A DNA stretch of 37,752 nucleotides from Bacteroidales bacterium. GTDB taxonomy: Bacteria; Bacteroidota; Bacteroidia; Bacteroidales; UBA3663. The stretch is taken from the NCBI GenBank assembly GCA_017618715.1, contig JAFZTS010000058.1:1-37752 (forward strand). Reading direction: 5' to 3'. The notes under the pieces were generated by a model, which was not told the origin of the DNA, ran no database searches, and saw only the letters and a program-made list of their open reading frames with translations. Shown here piece after piece: positions 24,409-32,029 of this stretch. The position numbers and the translations under genes are program-made. Numbering within the stretch: position 1 is the first letter of the stretch; every line of letters begins with the position of its first letter.

Positions 24409-24927
24409 ATGAATATTCGGACAGCTACGCCACAAGATGCTGAAGCCATTCTCGCCATCTACGCGCCATACATCGAACAAACAGCCATCACCTTCGAATA
24501 TGACGTGCCATCGGTAGAGAAGTTTCGTGAACGCATCGAACATACATTGAAACACTACCCCTATCTCGTCTGCGAAGAAGGTGGTGAGATTGTTGGCTAT
24601 GCCTACGCCGAGGTCTTCAAAGCGCGTGCTGCCTATAGCCGTTGCGTCGAGACTTCAATCTACGTCAAGATGGGCCAACATAGCAAGGGTATAGGCAAGA
24701 AGCTTTACACAGTCCTCGAAGAACGTCTAAAGGAAATGGGTATCCTCAACCTAAACGCTTGCATCACCTGGCTTGACACACCTAATCAGTATCTCACACA
24801 TCAAAGCCCCGAATTCCACGAACATTTAGGGTATAAACGTGTAGCTCATTTCCATCAATGCGGATACAAATTCGGACTTTGGTTCGATATGATATGGATG
24901 GAAAAAATGATCGGGGAACACAGGTAA
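24409..24927 (+). CDS. GNAT N-acetyltransferase, phosphinothricin acetyltransferase-like
   Basis: The 172-aa protein has the GNAT fold: MNIRTATPQDAEAILAIYAP at the N-terminus, GGEIVGYAYAEVFKARAAY, the acetyl-CoA loop motif QHSKGIGKKLY, and a long conserved end (GYKFGLWFDMIWMEK). This layout matches the Pat/YwnH branch, which acetylates methionine sulfoximine, phosphinothricin or similar amino-acid analogues. The native substrate is unknown. It is divergent from rubrerythrin; no clear promoter box of its own was found in the 144-nt gap. Confidence 0.85.
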   Translation: MNIRTATPQDAEAILAIYAPYIEQTAITFEYDVPSVEKFRERIEHTLKHYPYLVCEEGGEIVGYAYAEVFKARAAYSRCVETSIYVKMGQHSKGIGKKLYTVLEERLKEMGILNLNACITWLDTPNQYLTHQSPEFHEHLGYKRVAHFHQCGYKFGLWFDMIWMEKMIGEHR

Positions 24928-24995
24928 AGTTATCTTTCCGTGATTTTGGTATATTTATCCGAAAAATTTATAAGGGGAATCTCTTCAAAAGTTTG

Positions 24996-25003
24996 TATCT
25001 TTG
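24996..25003 (+). promoter_or_regulatory. -7 box of the CMD-cupin gene
   Basis: TATCTTTG, 24 nt before the ATG at 25028. No TTTG occurs at the expected distance upstream. Confidence 0.5.
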
Positions 25004-25027
25004 CACCGTCAAAAAACAACAATAAAC

Positions 25028-26122
25028 ATGAAAAGGATACTTACGACATTATTCATTCTTCTGACTATGGCAACAACTACATTTGCTCAGCGCCTTACTG
25101 AGCGTCAGCTTCACCTGGCTACGGTAGCGAGCCTCGAAGCACAAGGCGACCTCGTTCGACTTGATCCTGCTATTCGTGCTGCCCTCGACGGTGGTGTAAC
25201 AATCAACGAGCTCAAGGAAGCTTTCTCCCATCTCTATGCCTACACAGGTTTCCCCCGCTCACTCAATGCGCTGGGTGTTTTGGACAAGGTACTCGAAGAC
25301 CGCAAGGCGAATGGAATCACCGACAACGAAGGCAAGGTCTGGACGCGTCCCGCCGTCTGGGACGATGCAAAGGCTTCGCTCGAAGTGGGCACACAGGTAC
25401 AGACCCAGCTCTCCGGCCGTCCTTTCAACTATGTTTTCTGTCCGCAGGACGACTATTATCTCAAGGCCCATCTCTTCGGAGACATCTTCGCCGGTGACCA
25501 GCTCTCGCCTGCCGATCGCGAGATCGTGACCGTAGCAGCCCTCTCGTCCATCAAGGGTGTGGCTCCCCAACTTGCTGCCCACAAGGCCGGTGCGGTGAAT
25601 ATGGGCAACACGCAGGAACAGGTGGATGAACTCTGCAAGTATCTGCGCGAGAATGGTCTTTCGCAAGTCGATAATGCTGCCGATGCCGTGGCTGGTGATT
25701 GGCCCAAGGGAAATCCCAACTCGGGCTATGCACAGTATTTCATTGGCAACAGCCATCTGGCAGGATTGCATCCCGTCAACCTTGGCGCCGATGAACAAGG
25801 CGTTCTGAACTTTGCCAATGTCACCTTCGAACCAGGTTGCCGCAACAACTGGCACATCCATCATGGCGCACGTCAGATCCTGATCTGCGTATCGGGTCGT
25901 GGCTGGTATCAGGAATGGGGCAAACCCGCTATTTCGCTCAAGGCCGGTGACATTGTGGACATTCCCGAAGGCGTAAAGCATTGGCATGGCGCACAGGCCG
26001 ACAGCTGGTTCCAGCATCTTGCTGTCCATGTAGAGGTTGAAAATACGCAGCCAGGCTCAGTGCCGAACGAATGGCTTGAGCCCGTCAACGACGAGCACTA
26101 CAACAAGTTGTCTGCTAAGTAA
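25028..26122 (+). CDS. Secreted carboxymuconolactone-decarboxylase-like protein fused to a cupin
   Basis: From ATG 25028 the protein is 364 aa, with a signal peptide (RILTTLFILLTMATTTFA, cut before QR). Residues about 22-110 and 150-220 are two CMD/AhpD-like helical units (LTERQLHLATVASLEAQGDL, HLYAYTGFPRSLNALGVL; LSPADREIVTVAALSSIKGV). Residues about 255-345 are a cupin barrel (WHIHHGARQILICVSGRGWYQ, GDIVDIPEGVKHWHGA) with several His that can bind metal. The AhpD-type CxxC pair is absent, so a thiol peroxidase role is unlikely. The domain pair is known in Bacteroidota, but its reaction is not established. Confidence 0.82.
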   Translation: MKRILTTLFILLTMATTTFAQRLTERQLHLATVASLEAQGDLVRLDPAIRAALDGGVTINELKEAFSHLYAYTGFPRSLNALGVLDKVLEDRKANGITDNEGKVWTRPAVWDDAKASLEVGTQVQTQLSGRPFNYVFCPQDDYYLKAHLFGDIFAGDQLSPADREIVTVAALSSIKGVAPQLAAHKAGAVNMGNTQEQVDELCKYLRENGLSQVDNAADAVAGDWPKGNPNSGYAQYFIGNSHLAGLHPVNLGADEQGVLNFANVTFEPGCRNNWHIHHGARQILICVSGRGWYQEWGKPAISLKAGDIVDIPEGVKHWHGAQADSWFQHLAVHVEVENTQPGSVPNEWLEPVNDEHYNKLSAK

Positions 26123-26160
26123 CATTCTTGAGTTGCTAAGCTCAATTCTAATTTAATGAC

Positions 26161-26649
26161 ATGGAAATCGAAGTCGGACAATGCTATTGCCGCCGCAACC
26201 CGTTGTGGGGACGTGACGTGGTGAGAGTCAATCGCCAGATCCAGAGCAGCGTACTCGACTTCGAACGTTTCGACGTCACCATCATCAAGACGACAGAGGG
26301 TCTGGAGCTCCTCGAGCACCAGACCCTCCCATTGACAATTTTTGCAAATACAGGTTACGAACCTGTTCCCGAAGAACTCTTTCTCAAGTTATTCGCCATG
26401 GCCCGGATAGCACGTGCGGCCTCCCAAGCCAAATGCCAAATGCCAGAAACATACACTCCTTCTCTCAAACGTGACCAGCAAGAACTTTCTCCCGGACGAG
26501 GACATCGAGAACAAGAACGAGTCGAAAACCTTCTCCGCGAATACGGCATCATCGATGACACACCTGCCGAAATCTTTGCACAACAATACGCCCAAGGGAT
26601 GAAAAACCTCCTTGATGGCGTATATGATGTGGTAGATGTGCATAAGTGA
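26161..26649 (+). CDS. Hypothetical protein, 162 aa
   Basis: The frame starts at ATG 26161, 38 nt after the CMD-cupin stop. It is soluble, with a mixed N-terminal part (VLDFERFDVTIIKTTEGLEL, PLTIFANTGYEPVPEELFLK) and a helical C-terminus (ENLLREYGIIDDTPAEIFAQ, then QYAQGMKNLLDGVYDVV). The middle (about 95-120) is basic and low in hydrophobic residues. No signal peptide, membrane helix or known motif is visible. It probably shares the transcript of the preceding gene and converges on the FISUMP-like gene 27 nt later. Confidence 0.55.
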   Translation: MEIEVGQCYCRRNPLWGRDVVRVNRQIQSSVLDFERFDVTIIKTTEGLELLEHQTLPLTIFANTGYEPVPEELFLKLFAMARIARAASQAKCQMPETYTPSLKRDQQELSPGRGHREQERVENLLREYGIIDDTPAEIFAQQYAQGMKNLLDGVYDVVDVHK

Positions 26650-26676
26650 GTAGAAGTGGATATTTCAATCTATATA

Positions 26677-28029
26677 TTATAGACAAACGGCACGCACAGA
26701 CTGTCCAAGAACTGCACTTCCTCCACAAAAAGACGGATAGCTGCTAATAATTTCAAGGATATATGCATTCCCTATCCCCCAAGTGGGGTAGAACGTTGAA
26801 GACCAATAAAAGCCGTAAGTACCTGGTGACATGATGTAGCCATCATTATACAATTGTCCTGCAGCAGGCAAGAAAATGGCTTTTCCATTAGGCCCTGTCA
26901 CGAGGTGTCCTTCCACACCATTCTTGGTAGTCCACGTCCAAGTGCAGTGTTTCATTAGCTCATCAAATTGATAGTAGGAAGGCATACGCCATGAATCACC
27001 CCACTTCACATGGGCTACATCGTACTGTGTTCCAGCAATGTTAGACCCAATATCCTGAATGACATATCCTCCTTCATATTGTCCATCGCCATCCTCATCA
27101 ATACGTGAAGCATAGATGTAGGTATCATGATTGTACACATCTTTTGTCTCCGTTTCGCCCCAAGCGTAATACCCACCAAATTCCTCGGGCTTAGTTGCTC
27201 CAATGTTCCAACTCGCCCATTTAGTGCCACTTGGCAGACCTAAATCAATGGCTTCGGCCACGGGACATTCTTGTGATTCCTGCTCAGGGCATATAACAGC
27301 ACGCACCGTTGCCCCATAATTGCGAAGAATAGGATAGTCGGCACGAACAAATCCTGATGATGTAAATTGAAAAATGTACGCTTGGTGAATATACGTGGTG
27401 GTCTCATCGCTAACACTATGAAGAGTAGAGGTCCAATAGTTGCCGGATTCTCCTTCATGTCCAAGATAATCCCATTTGACACCACCAGCAGGCATGAATA
27501 TCGAAGCGCCGTTCGGTCCTGTAATCAGCAAACCATTCACCTCATTTTGCTGTGTCCAGGTCATTGTACAATTATTTCTCAATTCATTGTATTGATCTAC
27601 AGAAGGCATTCTCCACGATCCGCCCCATTTGACAGTTGCTACATCATATTCCGTACCGGCAATATCATCACCTATATGCTCGTAATAGGACTGATGATAG
27701 TAAGCTCCATCTGAAAATTGGTAATTAGTCCAATCATAAACTTCTTTCTCCTCCGTCTCGCCCCAGGAATAATATCCGCCATAATCCTCAGGCTTTGTTG
27801 CTCCGACATTCCAGCTTGCCCACTTCGTTCCACTGGGCAATCCGAGGTCAACGGCTTCAGCCACGGGGCATTCAGGTTCTTCGCTCGATTGTTCGAATGT
27901 AACTTGACGAACATCTTCCACCTTGAATTTATGAACTGTATTGTCATACATTTCTACAACCATCACATCTTGTGACTGCACACTATAAACGGAGGCCAAA
28001 AGTGCAGTTAATAAAACTTGCTTTTTCAT
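26677..28029 (-). CDS. FISUMP-like surface protein with two tandem domains
   Basis: The 450-aa protein has a signal peptide (KKQVLLTALLASVYSVQS, cut near QDV) and a short strand-rich lead (21-50). Two copies of a roughly 200-residue domain follow, at 54-254 and 255-450. Both begin CPVAEA(V/I)DLGLPSGTKWASWN and share GATKPE, GGYY-WGET, AGT-YDVA-VKWG-SWRMPS and a closing V-RAV. This matches the Fibrobacter-type major paralogous domain (TIGR02145-like) common in Bacteroidales secreted proteins. Function unknown; C-type-lectin-like binding is a guess. It overlaps the upstream small gene by 4 nt and has no sorting tail of its own. Confidence 0.75.
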   Translation of the reverse strand: MKKQVLLTALLASVYSVQSQDVMVVEMYDNTVHKFKVEDVRQVTFEQSSEEPECPVAEAVDLGLPSGTKWASWNVGATKPEDYGGYYSWGETEEKEVYDWTNYQFSDGAYYHQSYYEHIGDDIAGTEYDVATVKWGGSWRMPSVDQYNELRNNCTMTWTQQNEVNGLLITGPNGASIFMPAGGVKWDYLGHEGESGNYWTSTLHSVSDETTTYIHQAYIFQFTSSGFVRADYPILRNYGATVRAVICPEQESQECPVAEAIDLGLPSGTKWASWNIGATKPEEFGGYYAWGETETKDVYNHDTYIYASRIDEDGDGQYEGGYVIQDIGSNIAGTQYDVAHVKWGDSWRMPSYYQFDELMKHCTWTWTTKNGVEGHLVTGPNGKAIFLPAAGQLYNDGYIMSPGTYGFYWSSTFYPTWGIGNAYILEIISSYPSFCGGSAVLGQSVRAVCL

Positions 28030-28499
28030 TTTTGATTGATTTTGAGGGTTCGCTGATTGTTGATACGAATGAGATAGATGCCCTTGGGAAGGGCAGAGAG
28101 TGAGACTTCATAGTGGGAACCATTATCATGAACGCGATCTGGATAAGAAATACCATCTATTCCATAAAGCAGAATTGAAATGTCAGCTGCATCTTGGGCT
28201 ATCACGATTAGGTTTTCCCCACGCCAAATGATGGAAAAATCTTCATTCTTACGCAGAGAAGTGGTACCAGACGAATCTGCTGTAAAATGATAATTATCTA
28301 CATCCAAAAGTTCAAATTCCGACTTTTGATCTCCCATACTAACACAGAGCCTTTGGTCTGCAAAAGTAAGCACCGGCAGCTTGGATAGTGAGAAGGTGGC
28401 TTCTCCACCATCGACGAAATCAATGACTAACTGATAATCTCCCGCCCAAACAAGACTGCTCACAAACAAACTGAAAAAAAGAAATAAAAGTCTTTTCAT
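28026..28499 (-). CDS. Small secreted protein with type IX secretion tail-like C-terminus
   Basis: ATG 28499 gives 157 aa; a TTG two codons earlier is not needed. Residues 1-20 are a signal peptide (KRLLFLFFSLFVSSLVWA). The middle has two short beta repeats (LVIDFVDGGEATFSLSKLPV, LTFADQRLCVS, ELLDVDNYHFTA). The C-terminus resembles the Por-secretion-tail (TIGR04183) domain: DISILLYGIDG, SALPKGIYLIRINNQ, RTLKI. It overlaps the FISUMP-like gene by 4 nt, so both are made from one transcript started at 28595-28626. Confidence 0.65.
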   Translation of the reverse strand: MKRLLFLFFSLFVSSLVWAGDYQLVIDFVDGGEATFSLSKLPVLTFADQRLCVSMGDQKSEFELLDVDNYHFTADSSGTTSLRKNEDFSIIWRGENLIVIAQDAADISILLYGIDGISYPDRVHDNGSHYEVSLSALPKGIYLIRINNQRTLKINQK

Positions 28500-28594
28500 A
28501 AGCAAATAGATATTGGTATAAAAATATGGTAAGAAAACTCAACATCACTTCACTCCATTCATTCATCGAAAGAAAAGCAAGTGAGGTGACGCTG

Positions 28595-28626
28595 CAAATA
28601 TATGATATTTAATCTATTTTTCCAAA
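28595..28626 (-). promoter_or_regulatory. Promoter of the T9SS-tail/FISUMP pair
   Basis: TTTG (minus strand, 28623-28626), exactly 20 nt, then TATATTTG (28595-28602). It leaves a leader of about 90 nt. Nothing else is recognised in 28627-28740. Confidence 0.68.
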
Positions 28627-28742
28627 TATTTTACAAGAAAAATCGCGAAAAGGGACAATAAACTTACATTATCCTCCCAAATAACGCCGAACCAAGCAAA
28701 TACTACTACCACATAGAGGAATTAATTCATAAACTAAAAGCG

Positions 28743-28774
28743 AAAAAAGTCCGATGGATTTTCCTCCATCGGAC
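28743..28774 (-). terminator. Rho-independent terminator of the ior/paaK operon
   Basis: On the minus strand GTCCGATGGA and TCCATCGGAC form a perfect 10-bp stem around a 6-nt loop (28749-28774), followed by six T (28743-28748) and a further T-rich stretch. It is 17 nt past the aminotransferase stop. Confidence 0.88.
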
Positions 28775-28790
28775 GAAGACCAACAGGTAG

Positions 28791-30101
28791 TCAGACATGA
28801 TTAGCGCGGAATGCTTCGATACGTTCAGCAAATATAGGTTCCTGTTCGGGCTTGAAGAACGAAGTACAAACGCGGACACCTTGTTCGTGTGAACCCATCG
28901 TGTCGAGCGGATAGACGGCAATGCCATAGTACATCAATTCGCGCGTCAGTTGCAGGTCGGTCATGCCGGGATACTGAACGGTAAAATAGAATCCATCAGC
29001 CAATGGTTCGCCCATGTCGTTGTCATAGACCAGATAGAATCCATTAGAAAGGAGTACCTTCTTGAGGAAGGCGGCACGACGTCCGTATTCCTTTACCTGG
29101 TTGACGAAATCGAAACGTCCGTCGCACGCAGCATCCATCATGGCAGCCATACCATACTGCACGCTATGACAGCATCCTGACGAAAGGGTATATATAACAC
29201 GAGCATCCAGGAAGCGTCCGAACTCAGCCACGCCCATCAGATCCTGCAATGCCTGATACTTGCGATGATAGAGGCCATCCGAAATACAACAAACACCAAT
29301 GCGCTGACCAGCATAAGAGAAAGCCTTCGATGCAGAGATGGTCATCACATAGTTATCAGTATATCGTGCCACAGTGGCCTGATAAGGCGCTTCAAAAGGA
29401 TGAGACAGGTCACGACGGAAATCCATCGCAAAGTAGGCCAGGTCCTCCAGCACAATGACATCATGCTTGGTTGCCAGTTCGCCAATACCCTTCAGTTCGT
29501 CATCAGTGAAACATACCCATGTAGGATTATTCGGATTGCTATAGACGATGCCTGCAATGTTGCCTTGCGCCAATATCTCATCGAGCTTCTCAATCAGTTT
29601 CGGACCACGATAGTCATGAATATCGAGTCCGATAGGCTTCAAGCCGATAACCTTGCACTGGTCGGTCTGCACAGGAAAGCCGGGATGAATGAAGAGTATC
29701 GAATCGCGCTCAGGCATGGCAAGGTGCAAGGTTGTAAAGACTGCAAACGTACCCTGCATCGAACCAACTGTCGCAATACATCCTTCGGGCTTCAAATCAA
29801 TGCCAATGAAAGCCTTGATGAATCGTGATGCTGCATTCTTGAGTGGAGCGATACCAGCGTTTGGCGGATAGATGGCCGCACAACCTTCATCGAGCGCCTT
29901 CTTCTCGGCATCCATGCCAATCTGCGAAGGTTTCAAGCCGGGCACTCCCATCTCAAGATGGATAAAAGGTTGTCCCGTCTTCTTCTCGAGCGTTCCTGCA
30001 AGACTAGCGATATCACGAATGGTGGCACCGCTGAAATCACCGAGATGCATTGACTCGATCGTCTCGGTCACAATCTGATAATCTAATGGGGTTTGAATCA
30101 T
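28791..30101 (-). CDS. PLP-dependent class I/II aminotransferase
   Basis: The 436-aa fold-type I enzyme shows the cofactor motifs: VGSMQGTFAVF (phosphate binding), YSNPNNPTWVCF, the Asp in VLEDLAYFAMD and the Schiff-base lysine in SASKAFSYAGQR. It transfers an amino group between an amino acid and a 2-oxo acid. As last gene of an operon with IorAB and two PaaK-like ligases, it most likely interconverts aromatic amino acids and arylpyruvates, which is inferred from context. Its gap to the upstream ligase holds only the CTATAG array (30124-30168). Confidence 0.85.
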   Translation of the reverse strand: MIQTPLDYQIVTETIESMHLGDFSGATIRDIASLAGTLEKKTGQPFIHLEMGVPGLKPSQIGMDAEKKALDEGCAAIYPPNAGIAPLKNAASRFIKAFIGIDLKPEGCIATVGSMQGTFAVFTTLHLAMPERDSILFIHPGFPVQTDQCKVIGLKPIGLDIHDYRGPKLIEKLDEILAQGNIAGIVYSNPNNPTWVCFTDDELKGIGELATKHDVIVLEDLAYFAMDFRRDLSHPFEAPYQATVARYTDNYVMTISASKAFSYAGQRIGVCCISDGLYHRKYQALQDLMGVAEFGRFLDARVIYTLSSGCCHSVQYGMAAMMDAACDGRFDFVNQVKEYGRRAAFLKKVLLSNGFYLVYDNDMGEPLADGFYFTVQYPGMTDLQLTRELMYYGIAVYPLDTMGSHEQGVRVCTSFFKPEQEPIFAERIEAFRANHV

Positions 30102-30123
30102 AGTGAGTTATTGTAAATGATGT

Positions 30124-30168
30124 CTATAGATACTATAGACGCTATAGGAACTATAGAAACTATAGTCC
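30124..30168. repeat. 9-bp CTATAGnnn tandem array, copy 2
   Basis: CTATAG occurs at 30124, 30133, 30142, 30151 and 30160, each followed by three variable bases: five perfect copies at exactly 9-bp steps. The array lies between the PaaK-like stop (30173) and the aminotransferase ATG (30101, minus strand). Each hexamer is its own reverse complement. Confidence 0.9.
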
Positions 30169-30172
30169 TATT

Positions 30173-31489
30173 CTATTTCCAATCCTTCAAGTTACGCTTG
30201 TCGTTGACATGCTTTGCCTTGCCCGACGAACGTTCGATAGCACCCGGAGGCAGAATGTGGATGTTTGGCTTGATTCCCACCATGCTTACGATACGGTCGT
30301 AAAGCGGTTTGATATATGGCATCTGCTTTGCAGGATTGGGCGAGAAGTATTCGTTGCGAAGCTCGACATCGAGGTCGAATGTATCTTCGTTGTCCTTGCG
30401 ATCGACAGTGATGAAATACTGGGGAGTAAATACGGGGAACTCGGTGAGGACAGTCTCGATCTGACTTGGGAAAACGTTGACACCACGAATGATGAGCATA
30501 TCGTCCGAACGACCCAAAATCTTGCCAAGACGGACAGCGGTTCGTCCGCACTGACACTTCTCGTAGATTATATGGGTAAGGTCGCGTGTACGATAACGGA
30601 TCATCGGCATACCCTCCTTGCACAATGAGGTGAAGACAAGTTCGCCCTCTTCTCCCTGATGCACTGGCTTTAGCGTGTCGGGATCGATGATTTCAGGCAG
30701 GAACATATCCTCCCATACATGGGTGCCATCCTGATACTCACATTCACCACCAACACCAGGGCCGCACATCTCAGTGAGTCCATAAATGTCGATAGCCTTG
30801 ATGCCAAACCTCTTCTCGATTTCGCGACGTATGCCCCATGTCCAAGGCTCAGCTCCAAAGAAACCTACGCGCAACTTCAAGTCGCGAGCACTCATACCCA
30901 TTTCGGTCATCACTTCGGCAAGGCGCAGGGCGTATGAAGGAGTACAAGCAATTGCTGTGGTACCAAAGTCCTTCATCAGCATAAGCTGCTTCTTAGAGTT
31001 GCCCGCAGATGTGGGAAGCTGGATTGCTCCTAGTTTTTCGGCACCGCTATGAGCGCCAAGACCTCCGGTAAAGAGTCCATAGCCGTAAGAAACCTGAACG
31101 ACATCGCCTGGCCCGACATCGCCTACCGACATCACACGGGCTACACATTCTGCCCACATTTCAAGGTCAGCCTCGGTATAAGTAGCCACAACGGGCTTGC
31201 CTGTAGTACCCGACGATGCATGGATACGACGAATCTTCTCCATCGGAACAGCCTGTAGTCCGAAAGGATATTCATCGCGCAAGTCGTACTTTGTGGTGAA
31301 AGGCAGTTTGGTGATGTCTTCTACACCACGGATGTCTTCGGGCTTGACACCCAACTCGTCCATTTTACGCTTGTAAAAGGGTACAGTTTCGTAGCACCTC
31401 TTTACGGTAGCCACGAGACGCTCGCTCTGGAGTTTACGCATCGACTCACGATCCATGCACTCCATCTCTGGATTATAAATTCTTGGCAT
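30173..31489 (-). CDS. Phenylacetate-CoA ligase-like enzyme (second paralogue)
   Basis: The 438-aa adenylate-forming ligase has SSGTTGKPVVATYTEADLE (phosphate loop), YGLTEMCGPGVGGECEY (the aromatic A5 region), IRYRTRDLTHI and a C-terminal domain with RGVNVFPSQIE and a late Lys in SSGKAKHV. A CxC-type knuckle (CQCGRTAVRLG) is typical of PaaK. PaaK enzymes join arylacetates to CoA with ATP. Beside IorAB it could make arylacetyl-CoA for reductive carboxylation, or run in reverse to conserve energy as ATP. It lies 36 nt after the ACT gene. Confidence 0.87.
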   Translation of the reverse strand: MPRIYNPEMECMDRESMRKLQSERLVATVKRCYETVPFYKRKMDELGVKPEDIRGVEDITKLPFTTKYDLRDEYPFGLQAVPMEKIRRIHASSGTTGKPVVATYTEADLEMWAECVARVMSVGDVGPGDVVQVSYGYGLFTGGLGAHSGAEKLGAIQLPTSAGNSKKQLMLMKDFGTTAIACTPSYALRLAEVMTEMGMSARDLKLRVGFFGAEPWTWGIRREIEKRFGIKAIDIYGLTEMCGPGVGGECEYQDGTHVWEDMFLPEIIDPDTLKPVHQGEEGELVFTSLCKEGMPMIRYRTRDLTHIIYEKCQCGRTAVRLGKILGRSDDMLIIRGVNVFPSQIETVLTEFPVFTPQYFITVDRKDNEDTFDLDVELRNEYFSPNPAKQMPYIKPLYDRIVSMVGIKPNIHILPPGAIERSSGKAKHVNDKRNLKDWK

Positions 31490-31525
31490 CTTTAAAAATT
31501 TAATAATGAAATTAAGAAATATGGG

Positions 31526-31945
31526 TTATGCGAAGTCTGCCTCCGTCAGGAAGCCGATCTTCTTGATTGTTATGATTTCCTTGGCCTTCTCGCTCTGGTC
31601 GGTACGCATGACAAGCACACCTTTGCCCTTCCAAAGGAAAGAATACATATACAGGATGCCGACGCCCTCAGAAGAAAGCATCTTGACAGCCTCGGCTGCC
31701 TGGCCTGGTGTATCGTCGATACTCAAAGCAAACACATCGGCCAACTGCACGTTAATGCCATTCTCGCGAAGAAGCAGGTAGGCCTGTGTAGGCTGGTCAC
31801 AAAGGACGCGGTAGATTCCATAGTCCTTGGTATCGGCAATTGTAGAGGCGATAATCTGTATGTTGGCCTTACTCAAAAGGTCGAGAACGCGGATAAGTGT
31901 TCCGCTTTTGTTCTCAATGAATATTGAAAGTTGTTTGATGGTCAT
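31526..31945 (-). CDS. Tandem ACT-domain protein
   Basis: ATG 31945 gives 139 aa, starting directly with the first ACT unit (MTIKQLSIFIENKSGTLIRV). The second ACT unit begins near residue 68 (DVFALSIDDTPGQAAEAV). The upstream in-frame extension to 32011 is encoded by the repeat array and is rejected. ACT domains bind amino acids; a stand-alone pair between two PaaK-like genes probably senses an aromatic amino acid and controls one of the enzymes, which is inference. Similar ACT-PaaK neighbours are common in anaerobes. Confidence 0.87.
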   Translation of the reverse strand: MTIKQLSIFIENKSGTLIRVLDLLSKANIQIIASTIADTKDYGIYRVLCDQPTQAYLLLRENGINVQLADVFALSIDDTPGQAAEAVKMLSSEGVGILYMYSFLWKGKGVLVMRTDQSEKAKEIITIKKIGFLTEADFA

Positions 31946-31950
31946 AATGG

Positions 31951-32028
31951 GTGGGGTTAAGAGGGGTTTGAGGGACTCAAGAGGAGAAACCCTTTTGAAC
32001 ATTTCGAACAATTCAGAACAATTCAGAA
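31951..32028. repeat. 9-10 bp tandem array in front of the ACT gene
   Basis: On the minus strand the units run TTCTGAATTG, TTCTGAATTG, TTCGAAATG, TTCAAAAGGG, then TCTTGAGTCC, CTCAAACCC, CTCTTAACCC. The array fills the gap between the first PaaK-like stop (32030) and the ACT ATG (31945), ending 5 nt before it. The last 24 nt nearly equal 21819-21842. Confidence 0.78.
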
Positions 32029-32029
32029 T

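Noticed and set aside
25259..26029. 256-codon frame antisense to the CMD-cupin gene
   Set aside because: Shadow frame; the sense gene has a signal peptide, promoter box and two known domains.
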